Source of the DNA: Collinsella aerofaciens
Lineage (GTDB): Bacteria; Actinomycetota; Coriobacteriia; Coriobacteriales; Coriobacteriaceae
Direction: 5' to 3'
DNA length: 64,000 nt
Assembly: GCF_902364945.1 (NCBI RefSeq)
Contig: NZ_CABJFS010000002.1
Span: 62,001-126,000, forward strand
Shown one piece after another: positions 1 to 7,108 of the stretch. The notes beneath the pieces are model-generated. The model saw only the letters and a program-made list of their open reading frames with translations, made no database searches and was not told where the DNA came from. The translations under genes and the position numbers were made by a program. Within the stretch, counting starts at the first letter, position 1; each line of letters begins with the position of its first letter.

Positions 1-87
1 CGCTACCAGTTCGCCAGCATGCCGCAGTACATGGAGTTCGTGGCCAACAGCCCGTGCTGCCCGCGCCCCGACTGGCAGGTGGAGTAG
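1..87 (+). CDS. 3' end of a phage gene, product unknown (partial)
   Basis: Open from the first base and ends at TAG 85-87, giving only the last 28 residues. The tail has a Cys-Cys pair and ends DWQVE. The stop is directly abutted by the ATG of the next gene (TAGATG), so it is the upstream member of the same replication-region operon. Too little sequence to assign a function. A recombination or replication protein would be typical directly upstream of ssb, but this is only context. Confidence 0.6.
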   Translation, partial: RYQFASMPQYMEFVANSPCCPRPDWQVE

Positions 88-441
88 ATGCAGGCGCTCA
101 CCGAGGAGCTGGACGAGCTGACCGACAGGCTGGAGGCCGAGCTGAAGACCTGCAAGGAGTCGGGCTGCCAGTACGCCGAGAACGAGGCCGAGTACCGCAA
201 GGCCCTGCGCATCGCCATCCTGAACGAGCGCCAGAAGGGCACGCCCGTCACCATCATCGGCGACGTGTGCCGGGGCCAGGAGCAGATAGCGGAGGCCAAG
301 CGCCGCCGCGACTGCTCCGAGGCCATCTACAAGGCCTCGCAGGAGGCCATCAACGTAATCAAGCTGCGTATCCGCATGGTAGACGCGCAGATCACCCGCA
401 TCTGGAACAGCGGGGACGTAACCCAAGGAGGGTATCTATGA
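88..441 (+). CDS. phage hypothetical protein, predicted coiled coil
   Basis: 117 residues, no recognised family. The first 30 residues are strongly acidic and heptad-like (EELDELTDRLEAELK), and most of the protein looks helical. Its start abuts the previous stop and its TGA overlaps the ATG of ssb, so the three genes are translationally coupled. Position suggests a replication or recombination accessory protein. This is inference from context only. Confidence 0.75.
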   Translation: MQALTEELDELTDRLEAELKTCKESGCQYAENEAEYRKALRIAILNERQKGTPVTIIGDVCRGQEQIAEAKRRRDCSEAIYKASQEAINVIKLRIRMVDAQITRIWNSGDVTQGGYL

Positions 442-1010
442 GCATCAACCGCGTGTGCATATCCGGCAACCTGACCCGCGACCCCGTGCTGCGCTCCACG
501 TCTGGCGGCATGTCCGTGCTGTCCATGGGCGTGGCCGTCAACGACCGCCGCAAGAACCAGCAGACCGGGCAGTGGGAGGACTACCCGAACTTCGTGGACT
601 GCACGCTGTTCGGCACCCGCGGCGAGAAGCTGGCGCAGTACCTCGCCAAGGGCAGCAAGGTGGCCATCGAGGGCAAGCTGCGCTACCGCAGCTGGAACGA
701 CCAGCAGACCGGCCAGAAGCGCAGCGCGCTGGAGGTCGTGGTGGACGAGCTGGAGTTCATGAGCGGCCAGCAACAGCAGCAGGGCTACGCGCCGCAGCAG
801 TACGCGCCCCAGGCGGCCCCGCAAGCGCCGCAGGCCCGCACGTACGGCCAGGGACGCCCCGCCCCGGCACCTGCGCCGCAGCAGCCCGCCTACGCGCCGC
901 AGCCGGCCACTCAGCAGGCGTACGCGCCACAGCAGCCCGCGCCGCAGCAGCAGGCCATGCCGCAGCAGCAGGCCATGCCCGATCTGTACGACGAGGATAT
1001 CCCGTTTTAG
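438..1010 (+). CDS. ssb: single-stranded DNA-binding protein
   Basis: 190 residues. The N-terminal ~108 residues are a canonical OB fold beginning MSINRVCISGNLTRDP, with the family signatures VDCTLFG and YLAKGSKVAIEGKL. A Gln/Pro/Ala-rich disordered linker follows (about residues 112-180), and the protein ends in the acidic tip DEDIPF that SSBs use to recruit replication and repair partners. The linker is longer and more QQ/APQ-repetitive than in many phage SSBs. SD AAGGAGGG sits just before ATG 438. Coats ssDNA during phage replication and recombination. Confidence 0.95.
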   Translation: MSINRVCISGNLTRDPVLRSTSGGMSVLSMGVAVNDRRKNQQTGQWEDYPNFVDCTLFGTRGEKLAQYLAKGSKVAIEGKLRYRSWNDQQTGQKRSALEVVVDELEFMSGQQQQQGYAPQQYAPQAAPQAPQARTYGQGRPAPAPAPQQPAYAPQPATQQAYAPQQPAPQQQAMPQQQAMPDLYDEDIPF

Positions 1011-1029
1011 GGAAGGCGACGGCGACACT

Positions 1030-1731
1030 ATGGGCATGGTTATACACGACGACTTCTGGGCGGCCGCGCAGGCCATGCCCGAGAAGCAGCGCGCGCCGTT
1101 CATCTACGCCATCGTCGAGTACCGGTTCACGGGCAAGGAGCCGCAGGGTAGCCCCGCGTGGCTGCCTACCTTCCTGGTGCTCAAGGGCAGGCTCGACATG
1201 GGCGACGAGAAGAGCGAGCGCGCAAGGAAGGCGGCCAACGCCCGCTGGGGCAACAGGCCGGGGAAGGAAGACGCGGTGGACGATGCGGCGGCACGGGCGC
1301 AAGCCGATGCGCAAGCACATGCGGGAGCATATGCGGATGCAGATGCAGTCGCACATGCGCAAGCAGATGCGGATGCACATGCAGGCGCATCGAGTTGCGG
1401 CAATGCAGAGGTTGAGGTTGAGGTTGAGTATATAGATAACCCCTTAATCCCCTTTGACGAAATCGTGCATGCGCTCAACGAGGCAGCCGGCACCCGCTAC
1501 CGCTCAAGCAGCGCCAAGACCCGCAGGCTGATACACGCCCGCTGGGCCGAGGGCTACCGCCTCCCCGACTTCCTGGCCGTTATCGACACGATGGCAGCCG
1601 AGTGGGCGGGCGACCCGAAGATGGCCAAGTACCTGCGGCCCTCCACGCTGTTCTCGCCGAAGTTCGAGGACTACGTGAACCGCGGCCCGAGGACCCGGAA
1701 GGAGGCCGACGGCTATGCCGAGTACGACTGA
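1030..1731 (+). CDS. phage replisome-organizer-like protein (DUF6291-like N-terminus, conserved phage C-terminal domain)
   Basis: 233 residues. Residues 1-75 (HDDFWAAAQAMPEKQRAPF..., ending KAANARWGN) resemble the DUF6291 N-terminal domain of phage replication proteins. Residues about 145-220 (IVHALNEAAGTRYR, KYLRPSTLFSPKFEDYV) match the conserved C-terminal domain found beside phage helicase loaders. Between them lies an unusual linker in which nearly every second residue is Ala (about residues 93-122), followed by a VEVEVEVE stretch encoded by tandem GAGGTT. The 3' end overlaps the DnaC-like gene by 17 bases. Likely recruits the loader or helicase to the phage origin (inference). Confidence 0.75.
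   Translation: MGMVIHDDFWAAAQAMPEKQRAPFIYAIVEYRFTGKEPQGSPAWLPTFLVLKGRLDMGDEKSERARKAANARWGNRPGKEDAVDDAAARAQADAQAHAGAYADADAVAHAQADADAHAGASSCGNAEVEVEVEYIDNPLIPFDEIVHALNEAAGTRYRSSSAKTRRLIHARWAEGYRLPDFLAVIDTMAAEWAGDPKMAKYLRPSTLFSPKFEDYVNRGPRTRKEADGYAEYD
1299..1434 (+). repeat. low-complexity tandem repeat inside the replisome gene
   Basis: About 95 bases of near-tandem GCN-NAT/GCN-CAN hexamers encode an alternating Ala-X linker (AHAGAYADADAVAHAQADAD). It is followed by four GAGGTT/GAGGTA-type units encoding VEVEVEVE. All repeat units are multiples of three, so copy-number change would alter linker length without a frameshift. Confidence 0.8.
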
Positions 1732-2443
1732 GTGCCCCCACTGCGGGGCGCAGCTGGAGGTCCGCTACGTGGTGCTGGCTGGCCGCCGCACCTTCTGCGG
1801 CTGGAAGCCGTGCGGCTGCCCGGGTGCCGTGGCGGAGCGCGACGAGCGTTCGCGCCTTGAGGCCAGGGCCAAGGCCGAGGAGGCCGCAGCCAAACGCCGC
1901 CGGACCTACGAGCGGGCCGGAATCAAGCCACGCTTCATGACGGCCGCCTCCCCCATGGCCGAGGGCATTGCCGCGAAGGTTGAGCAAGGGCGCGGGGCGT
2001 ACATCTGCGGCCCCGTGGGAACCGGCAAGACCCACCTGGCGAGCGCCGTGGCGCGGCTCCTGGTGGACGGCGGCACCAGCGTGAGGGTGACCGACATGCT
2101 GGGCGTGCTGGCCGCCATCAAGGGCACCTACGGCGGCGACGGCACCGAGGACGGCGTGCTGTCCAGGCTCTCCCGCGTGGGGTGCCTGGTGCTGGACGAC
2201 CTGGGCAAGGAGTCCCCCACCGACTGGACGCTGGGGCAGGTGTTCCGCGTCGTGAACGACAGGTACGAGAACATGAGGCCGGTCATCGTAACCACGCAGT
2301 ACGGCAAGGGCGACCTCATACGCCGCCTGGCCAAGAACGGCGACGAGGAGACGGCGGTGGCCATCGTGAGCCGCCTGTCGGAGATGTGCGACAAGTACGA
2401 GCTGCAAGGCAAGGACAGGAGGCTATCGAATGGCAAACGTTGA
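1715..2443 (+). CDS. DnaC/IstB-like helicase-loader AAA+ ATPase
   Basis: 242 residues. The N-terminus has a zinc-ribbon-like cluster (CPHCG near residue 7 and CGWKPCGC near residue 29). The AAA+ core has Walker A GPVGTGKTHL near residue 98 and Walker B CLVLDDLGKE near residue 157, with a downstream arginine-rich sensor region (SRLSEMCDKYEL). This is the architecture of phage DnaC-type loaders that open or load the replicative helicase. The ATG lies inside the end of the previous gene (17-base overlap) and the 3' end overlaps the HNH gene by 14 bases. Confidence 0.9.
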   Translation: MPSTTECPHCGAQLEVRYVVLAGRRTFCGWKPCGCPGAVAERDERSRLEARAKAEEAAAKRRRTYERAGIKPRFMTAASPMAEGIAAKVEQGRGAYICGPVGTGKTHLASAVARLLVDGGTSVRVTDMLGVLAAIKGTYGGDGTEDGVLSRLSRVGCLVLDDLGKESPTDWTLGQVFRVVNDRYENMRPVIVTTQYGKGDLIRRLAKNGDEETAVAIVSRLSEMCDKYELQGKDRRLSNGKR

Positions 2444-2825
2444 CACGCTGCCCGAGATCCTGCGCCCCCTCATGGAGGGGCCGAGCATCGAGACGCCCAG
2501 GTGCGCCGTGTGCGGCGCGCCGTGGCCGCTCAACCGCCACCACATCGTGAGGCGCGGGGCGGGCAAGCTGTTCCGCGACGGGCGCGAGGTTCCCAAGCCC
2601 ACGGTGATGCTGTGCGGCAGCGGCAACGGCAGCGGCTGCCACGGGCTGGCGCACGCCAACCGGCTGCACTTCCGCTGGGTCAGGGCCGAGCAGAGGTTCA
2701 ACCGCCCCGCCCCGCCGGGCTCGGGGCACTGGGAGTACCTGCTGCTGCCGGAACCGACCAAGTACGCGGATGCCCTGGCCATGGACGGCTGGGGTTGGCT
2801 GCCGAGGGGCAGGCGGTGCATGTGA
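2430..2825 (+). CDS. HNH-like phage endonuclease
   Basis: 131 residues. A CxxC pair (CAVCG), then NRHHIV, then CGSGNGSGCHGLAH with a terminal HANRLHFRW segment give the beta-beta-alpha zinc-metal (HNH) pattern with two Cys pairs and several His residues. Family members nick or cut DNA. In phages they often sit near terminase or replication genes, but this one is 3 kb from the terminase and inside the replication cluster. Overlaps the loader gene upstream and the next small gene downstream. Exact substrate unknown. Confidence 0.75.
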   Translation: MANVDTLPEILRPLMEGPSIETPRCAVCGAPWPLNRHHIVRRGAGKLFRDGREVPKPTVMLCGSGNGSGCHGLAHANRLHFRWVRAEQRFNRPAPPGSGHWEYLLLPEPTKYADALAMDGWGWLPRGRRCM

Positions 2826-3070
2826 GCGGGTACGAGCCTTCAAGCGGGTGGAACCTCCCGCCCGGGTGCTTCGAGTCCGACCCCAGGGCACCGTGGAACC
2901 GGCCCGACCCGTGGGAGGGCCGCACGTGCCGGGAGTGCCGCTTCTGCGGCCGCGTGCAGGGCGCTGGCGGCGAGGCCGTGTGCGCCTGCGACGCCATGAC
3001 GGGCGGCGGCCCCGACGTGGAGGCGGTAGACGAGACAAGCGAGGCATGCGAGTGCTTCGAGTTCGAATAG
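2822..3070 (+). CDS. small Cys-rich phage protein
   Basis: 82 residues from GTG 2822, chosen because the GTG overlaps the previous TGA in the common 4-base ATGTGA arrangement. Another in-frame GTG lies at 2816. It contains CRECRFCGR and further Cys residues (VCACD, ACECFEFE), suggesting a zinc knuckle, with a Trp/Pro-rich N-terminus. No family recognised. Sits in a run of tiny accessory genes and is tightly coupled to both neighbours. Confidence 0.65.
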   Translation: MSGYEPSSGWNLPPGCFESDPRAPWNRPDPWEGRTCRECRFCGRVQGAGGEAVCACDAMTGGGPDVEAVDETSEACECFEFE

Positions 3071-3081
3071 GAGACGAAACG

Positions 3082-3291
3082 ATGAAGAAGATCTACGCGG
3101 TGGCCACGGAGAGCGACGTGGTGCTGGCGTTCGAGAGCAGATCGGACGCAGACGAGTACGCAGGCGAGCACGACGGCATGGCGGTGCTGCCGGTGCCGTG
3201 CGTGGGGGCCTACGAGTTCCCCAGCGAGCGGCCGGAGACCGACTGGGACCGAATCGCGGAAACGCTGCCGAAGGGAGGCGAGCAGGCATGA
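3082..3291 (+). CDS. small acidic phage protein
   Basis: 69 residues, beginning MKKIYAVATESDVVLAFES, compact and acidic, no Cys cluster. SD AGGAG lies about 10 bases upstream. Its TGA overlaps the ATG of the next gene (GCATGAGG). No function recognised; accessory early gene by context. Confidence 0.65.
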   Translation: MKKIYAVATESDVVLAFESRSDADEYAGEHDGMAVLPVPCVGAYEFPSERPETDWDRIAETLPKGGEQA

Positions 3292-3479
3292 GGCTGTACA
3301 TGTGCGCATGCGAACGCTGCGGCAAGGAGGTGCCGGCGACCCTGGCGGGTTACGCCAAGATGGTGCTGAGGAACAGCGCGCGAATCGACGGCAAGGCAAG
3401 GGCCTTGTGCCCGGAGTGCGCCGAGAGCCTGCGGGCGTGGTTCCTCGCAGGCGCGGTGAAGCCGGAAGGAAGGGAGTAG
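3288..3479 (+). CDS. small zinc-ribbon-like phage protein
   Basis: 63 residues with two CxxC pairs (CERCGKEVP and CPECAESL) about 36 residues apart, the spacing of a small zinc ribbon. Starts at ATG 3288 overlapping the previous stop. Function unknown. Small zinc proteins in phage early regions often bind host transcription or replication factors, but nothing here proves that. Confidence 0.65.
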   Translation: MRLYMCACERCGKEVPATLAGYAKMVLRNSARIDGKARALCPECAESLRAWFLAGAVKPEGRE

Positions 3480-3481
3480 CC

Positions 3482-4006
3482 ATGGGAATCATCTGCGATA
3501 CCTGCGGGCGCGATATCGACGCCCTGTGGCAGGACAACATGGGCGTAGACGCGCCGCTGTGCGAGGACTGCTGGAACGAGCAGCAGAGCCACGCGGTAGC
3601 AGTCCTTCGCCGAGAGAACGATCGCCTGCGAGGCGACCTCGCCGAGATGGGGCGCAAGCTCGCCGAGGCCAGGCAGAGGCTGCGCAGCGACGGGCCGGCG
3701 GACTGCAAGCGGCTGCGCCGCGAGGTCGAGACGGCCTACGAGGTGAGCCGCGAGCGCGCCCTGGCGCTCACGAAGCTGGACGAGTGCGAGATGTGGCTGG
3801 GGCGCTGCGAGCCGAGGGAGACGGCGTCACCGACGCTCAAGGGCGCGGCCCAGGACGCCGCCATGCCTTGCCTCAAGGCCGAAGAGGCGCGCGGTTTCGC
3901 GATGCCCGACGTGAACGTGGAGGTGAAGGCCGAGGTAACGGCCGAGGAGCTGGCCAAGAGCCTGCGCGAGGCCATGAAGCCGGCCATGCGGATGGCGGTG
4001 GAGTAG
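3482..4006 (+). CDS. zinc-ribbon/coiled-coil phage protein with a weak Acb2-like helical hairpin signature
   Basis: 174 residues. The N-terminus has two CxxC pairs (CDTCGRDID, CEDCWNEQ). Residues about 40-70 are a coiled coil. The segment SRERALALTKLDECEMWLGRC resembles the helical hairpin of Acb2-type phage proteins, which sequester cyclic nucleotides made by CBASS. The C-terminus (VNVEVKAEVTAEELAK) looks like a separate helical tail. The Acb2 likeness is by eye and covers about 25 residues, so it is a suggestion only. Starts at ATG 3482, two bases after the preceding stop. Confidence 0.6.
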   Translation: MGIICDTCGRDIDALWQDNMGVDAPLCEDCWNEQQSHAVAVLRRENDRLRGDLAEMGRKLAEARQRLRSDGPADCKRLRREVETAYEVSRERALALTKLDECEMWLGRCEPRETASPTLKGAAQDAAMPCLKAEEARGFAMPDVNVEVKAEVTAEELAKSLREAMKPAMRMAVE

Positions 4007-4008
4007 CC

Positions 4009-4194
4009 ATGGAGCAGCAGACCGAGAAGCCGAAGCGCCGACCCAGCATCGAGGTGCGCTGCCCGAAGTGCGGCATGCACGAGATCTGGCACCACCTGCC
4101 CAAGGGCGGCGACCGCTGCCGCTGGTGCGGTCACCTGTTCGAGGACTTCACCTACCGCAAGGTCGGGCCGAGCGCGAAGGAGGGGGCGCGATGA
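4009..4194 (+). CDS. small zinc-finger phage protein
   Basis: 61 residues. CPKCGMHEIWHH and CRWCGHLF form a four-Cys zinc site with flanking His and Trp residues and a basic N-terminus (EKPKRRPSIEVR). Its TGA overlaps the next ATG (CGATGACG). No specific family assigned. A nucleic-acid or protein-binding mini-protein is plausible. Confidence 0.65.
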   Translation: MEQQTEKPKRRPSIEVRCPKCGMHEIWHHLPKGGDRCRWCGHLFEDFTYRKVGPSAKEGAR

Positions 4195-4412
4195 CGAACT
4201 GGGAGCACCTTTTCGGCGCGCCCGAGCGGGCCATCCACACGGAGGTGGAGTTCCACTCGTGGCCCTTCTCCATCGACGTGTATGAGACGAGCCGCATGAG
4301 CAGCTGCACTACCAGCAAGCGGCTGCTGGCCAGCTTCTGCGAGGAGGCCGACTACCTGGAATGGCTCAAGGCCGAGTACGACGACGGCACCGTCGAGTGG
4401 GAGGAGCGATGA
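4191..4412 (+). CDS. small phage hypothetical protein
   Basis: 73 residues, aromatic-rich N-terminus (NWEHLFGAPERAIH), acidic end (EYDDGTVEWEER). No family recognised. ATG 4191 overlaps the upstream stop and its own stop overlaps the next ATG, so it is coupled on both sides. Confidence 0.6.
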   Translation: MTNWEHLFGAPERAIHTEVEFHSWPFSIDVYETSRMSSCTTSKRLLASFCEEADYLEWLKAEYDDGTVEWEER

Positions 4413-4540
4413 ACCGCCCGGGATGCAACTGGGGGTGCCTGCTCCTCATAGCGGCAGCCCTCGCCATCGACGTCGCGGCGTTCGTCGCCATGCGCGCGCT
4501 GGTGACCGGCCTCATGGCCATGGCCGTGGCGGCGTGCTAG
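4409..4540 (+). CDS. single-pass membrane micro-protein
   Basis: 43 residues: a short Cys-containing N-terminus (NRPGCNWGC) and one hydrophobic stretch of Leu, Ala, Val and Met long enough to cross the membrane once. Last gene of the early cluster, followed by a terminator. Could be a superinfection-exclusion or membrane-targeting peptide, but there is no direct evidence. Confidence 0.55.
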   Translation: MNRPGCNWGCLLLIAAALAIDVAAFVAMRALVTGLMAMAVAAC

Positions 4541-4567
4541 AGACAACCGAATACCGAAACGACTACG

Positions 4568-4592
4568 GGCCGTCCTGCGGGGCGGCCTTTTC
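4568..4592 (+). terminator. intrinsic terminator after the early gene block
   Basis: GGCCGTCC / GGGCGGCC stem (one G-T wobble), loop TGCG, then TTTTC. It separates the small-gene cluster from the methylase gene. It is copy A of a recurring module: preceded by GACAACCGAATA and followed by GCCCGGCGACACG. Confidence 0.75.
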
Positions 4593-4642
4593 TGCGCCCG
4601 GCGACACGCCTGCGACCATATGAGCCGAGAGTTAGGAGACGC

Positions 4643-5380
4643 ATGGCCAGAGGCGAGACATACGAGGAGTTCACGGCGAAGTTCGAGCCGAAGAAGACGA
4701 CCGACGACTGCTACACCCCGCCGGAGGTGTACGGCTGCGTGCTTGATTGGGCGCACCGCGAGTACGGGTTCGACTTGGCGAAGGTCGCGCGCCCGTTCTA
4801 CCCGGGCGGCGACTACGAGCGCAAGGAGTACCCGGAGGGGTGCACGGTGGTGGACAACCCGCCGTTCTCGATCCTGAGCAGAATCGTCAAGCACTACCAG
4901 GAGCGCGGCGTGGGCTTCTTCCTGTTCGCCCCCACCCTGACGTGCATGGGCATCCGCAACTGCTGCAAGGTCGTGACGGGCGCCGGCGTGACATACGCCA
5001 ACGGCGCGAGCGTCAACACCTCGTTCGTGACCAACCTCGACCCCGCCCAGGCGAGGAGCGCGCCCGACCTGCGCGCCGAGCTGGACGCCACGATAGAGCG
5101 CCTGCGCCGCGAGAAGGCCAAGGCGCTGCCGAAGTACGAGTACCCCGACGAGGTGCTGACCGCGCCCATGCTGGCGCGCTACTCCAAGTACGGCATCGAC
5201 TTCCGCGTAGGCCCGCAGGAGTGCAGCTTCACGAGGGCGCTCGACGCGCAGCGCGGCCAGGGCAAGGCGATATACGGCAGCGGCTACCTCATATCAGAGC
5301 GTGCAGCCGCAGAGCGTGCAGCCGCAGAGCGTTTCGCGCTTTCGCCGCGCGAGCGCGATGTGGTCGCGTCGCTTGGCTAG
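4643..5380 (+). CDS. phage adenine-specific DNA methyltransferase, EcoRI-methylase-like
   Basis: 245 residues. The catalytic motif DNPPFSIL near residue 73 is the D/N-PP-F/Y motif of N6-adenine methylases, and the surroundings (VVDNPPFSILSRIVKHY, then a hydrophobic strand FFLFAPTLT) resemble the EcoRI-methylase family. A clear glycine-rich SAM motif is not obvious. The extreme C-terminus carries a duplicated 15-base unit giving AERAAAERAAAER. No restriction enzyme is adjacent, so this is likely an orphan methylase protecting phage DNA or tuning expression. SD TAGGAGA before ATG 4643. Confidence 0.75.
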   Translation: MARGETYEEFTAKFEPKKTTDDCYTPPEVYGCVLDWAHREYGFDLAKVARPFYPGGDYERKEYPEGCTVVDNPPFSILSRIVKHYQERGVGFFLFAPTLTCMGIRNCCKVVTGAGVTYANGASVNTSFVTNLDPAQARSAPDLRAELDATIERLRREKAKALPKYEYPDEVLTAPMLARYSKYGIDFRVGPQECSFTRALDAQRGQGKAIYGSGYLISERAAAERAAAERFALSPRERDVVASLG

Positions 5381-5409
5381 CGCGAAACTAATCAGGAAGG
5401 AGGCCGCAG

Positions 5410-5841
5410 GTGCCCAAGAAGGACAAGCCGCTCACGGCGAAGCAGGAGGCGTTCGCCCGCGAGATGGCCAAGCCCCGCGCCAAGCAGCAGGACGCGTACC
5501 GCGCGGCCTACGACTGCAAGCGCATGAACTACAACTCGATAAGCTGCGCCGCCTCCAAGCTGATGCGCGACCCACGAATCGCGCACAGAATCCAGGAAAT
5601 CCGCGACGCGGCCGCCAAGGACTGCCGCTGGGAGCTGCAGGACGCGGCCGCCCCGCTGTTCGAGGTGCTGGACGGCGCGCTGCCCATCTTCCGCCGCCAG
5701 GCGGCCGAGGGCAGCATCAACGGCGACGCGCGCCTGGCCATAACCGAGAGCGTGAAGCTGCTCAACGACATGTTCGGCGTGGACGGCGCGAAGGCCGCCA
5801 TGGCGGAGGCGGGGGTGACTATCGTTGACGACCTCGGTTAG
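5410..5841 (+). CDS. terminase small subunit
   Basis: 143 residues from GTG 5410, preceded by SD AAGGAGG. The N-terminal segment LTAKQEAFAREMAKP...KQQDAYRAAY is the typical HTH start of Terminase_2-type small subunits, followed by SISCAASKLMRDPRIAHRI. It recognises the packaging site and hands DNA to the large subunit, with which its 3' end overlaps by 17 bases. Confidence 0.88.
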   Translation: MPKKDKPLTAKQEAFAREMAKPRAKQQDAYRAAYDCKRMNYNSISCAASKLMRDPRIAHRIQEIRDAAAKDCRWELQDAAAPLFEVLDGALPIFRRQAAEGSINGDARLAITESVKLLNDMFGVDGAKAAMAEAGVTIVDDLG

Positions 5842-7108
5842 GCTCTCGGACGTCGTGGCCTCCGTGTTCGCCGGCGTGTGGCGCTCCATCAAGGCGCACG
5901 AGTTCACGCACTACTGGTTCAAGGGCGGGCGCAACTCCACCAAGTCGTCGTTCATATCCATCGCCATCGTGCTGCTGATCATGCTCAACCCGGAGGCCAA
6001 CGCCGTCGTGCTGCGCAAGGTCGGCAACACGCTGCGCACGTCCGTGTACGAGCAGATAGGCTGGGCGTGCGACGTGCTGGGCGTGGCGCACCTGTTCGAC
6101 TTCGGCCTGTCCCCCATGGAGGTGACGTACCGCCCCACCGGGCAGGTCATACGCTTTGTGGGATGCGACAAGCCGAAGAAGCTGAAGTCCGCGAAGTTCC
6201 GCACCGGCTACTGCGCCGTGGTGTGGTTCGAGGAGGTAGACGAGTTCGACGGCATGGACGAGGTGCGCAGCGTGCTGGCCACGTTCCTGCGCGGCGGCGA
6301 CATGTTCTGGGTGTTCTACAGCTACAACCCTCCCCGCTCGGCTCGCAACTGGGTGAACAAGGAGGCGCGCGACCTGGAGGCCCACCCGGGCGAGGACGGG
6401 CGCTTCATATGCCACACCACGTACCTGGACGTCATAGACGAGCACCCCGAGTGGATAAGCGCCGCGGCGCTGGCGGAGGCCGAGCGCAGCCGCCGCAAGA
6501 CGCCCGACTCCTACCGCTGGCAATGGCTCGGCGAGGTCATCGGCACGGGCTCCGAGGTGTTCCCCGACGAGCTGCTGGACATACGCCCCATCACCGCGGA
6601 GGAGCGCGCGTCCATCGCCCTGCGCTCGTTCGGCGTGGACGCGGGCAGCGTGCACCCCTGGGTGTTCATGGAGGCGGGCTACGACGAGAACGAGCGCGTG
6701 CTGTACCTGCTGGACGAGGAGAGCCGCCAGGGAACCGAGGCCATCGACGTCAAGACCGCCGAGCTGGTGGCGGCCAAGCTGCAGGCGGCCGAGGACCCCG
6801 CCGCCGACGTGTGGTGCGACAGCGCGGCGCGCGGCATGATCCTCTACTACCAGGAGCAGGGCATCGGCGCTCAGAAGTCGCTCAAGCAGGGCCTGAACGC
6901 GCCCAAGAGCCGCATCAGGTGGATGCAGAACCTTACGCGCATAGTCATCGACCCCGACCGCTGCCCGCTCGCCGCCAAGGAGTTCCCCGAGTTCGAGTAC
7001 GTGTCGAACGGGCAGGGCGACATAACCGAGACACTGCCGAAGGTGAACGACGACGCGATAGACGCGGCGGGCTACGCCGCAGGACTGTGGATAAGGAGCA
7101 ACCTCTGA
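5825..7108 (+). CDS. terminase large subunit (PBSX type)
   Basis: 427 residues from TTG 5825 inside the small-subunit gene. Walker A-like GGRNSTKSSF is near residue 35 and Walker B VVWFEEVDEF near residue 132. The nuclease half has acidic clusters in FGVDAGSVHPWVF, VWCDSAARGM and NDDAIDAAGYA. It is the motor that pumps DNA into the prohead and cuts concatemers. The next gene starts on its TGA (CTGATGG). Confidence 0.93.
   Translation: MTTSVRLSDVVASVFAGVWRSIKAHEFTHYWFKGGRNSTKSSFISIAIVLLIMLNPEANAVVLRKVGNTLRTSVYEQIGWACDVLGVAHLFDFGLSPMEVTYRPTGQVIRFVGCDKPKKLKSAKFRTGYCAVVWFEEVDEFDGMDEVRSVLATFLRGGDMFWVFYSYNPPRSARNWVNKEARDLEAHPGEDGRFICHTTYLDVIDEHPEWISAAALAEAERSRRKTPDSYRWQWLGEVIGTGSEVFPDELLDIRPITAEERASIALRSFGVDAGSVHPWVFMEAGYDENERVLYLLDEESRQGTEAIDVKTAELVAAKLQAAEDPAADVWCDSAARGMILYYQEQGIGAQKSLKQGLNAPKSRIRWMQNLTRIVIDPDRCPLAAKEFPEFEYVSNGQGDITETLPKVNDDAIDAAGYAAGLWIRSNL

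Noticed and set aside
5878..7107. Long open frame upstream of and in frame with the portal gene
   Set aside because: Reads Arg/Gly/His-rich nonsense opposite codon use of the terminase gene; the portal starts at ATG 7108 on the terminase stop.
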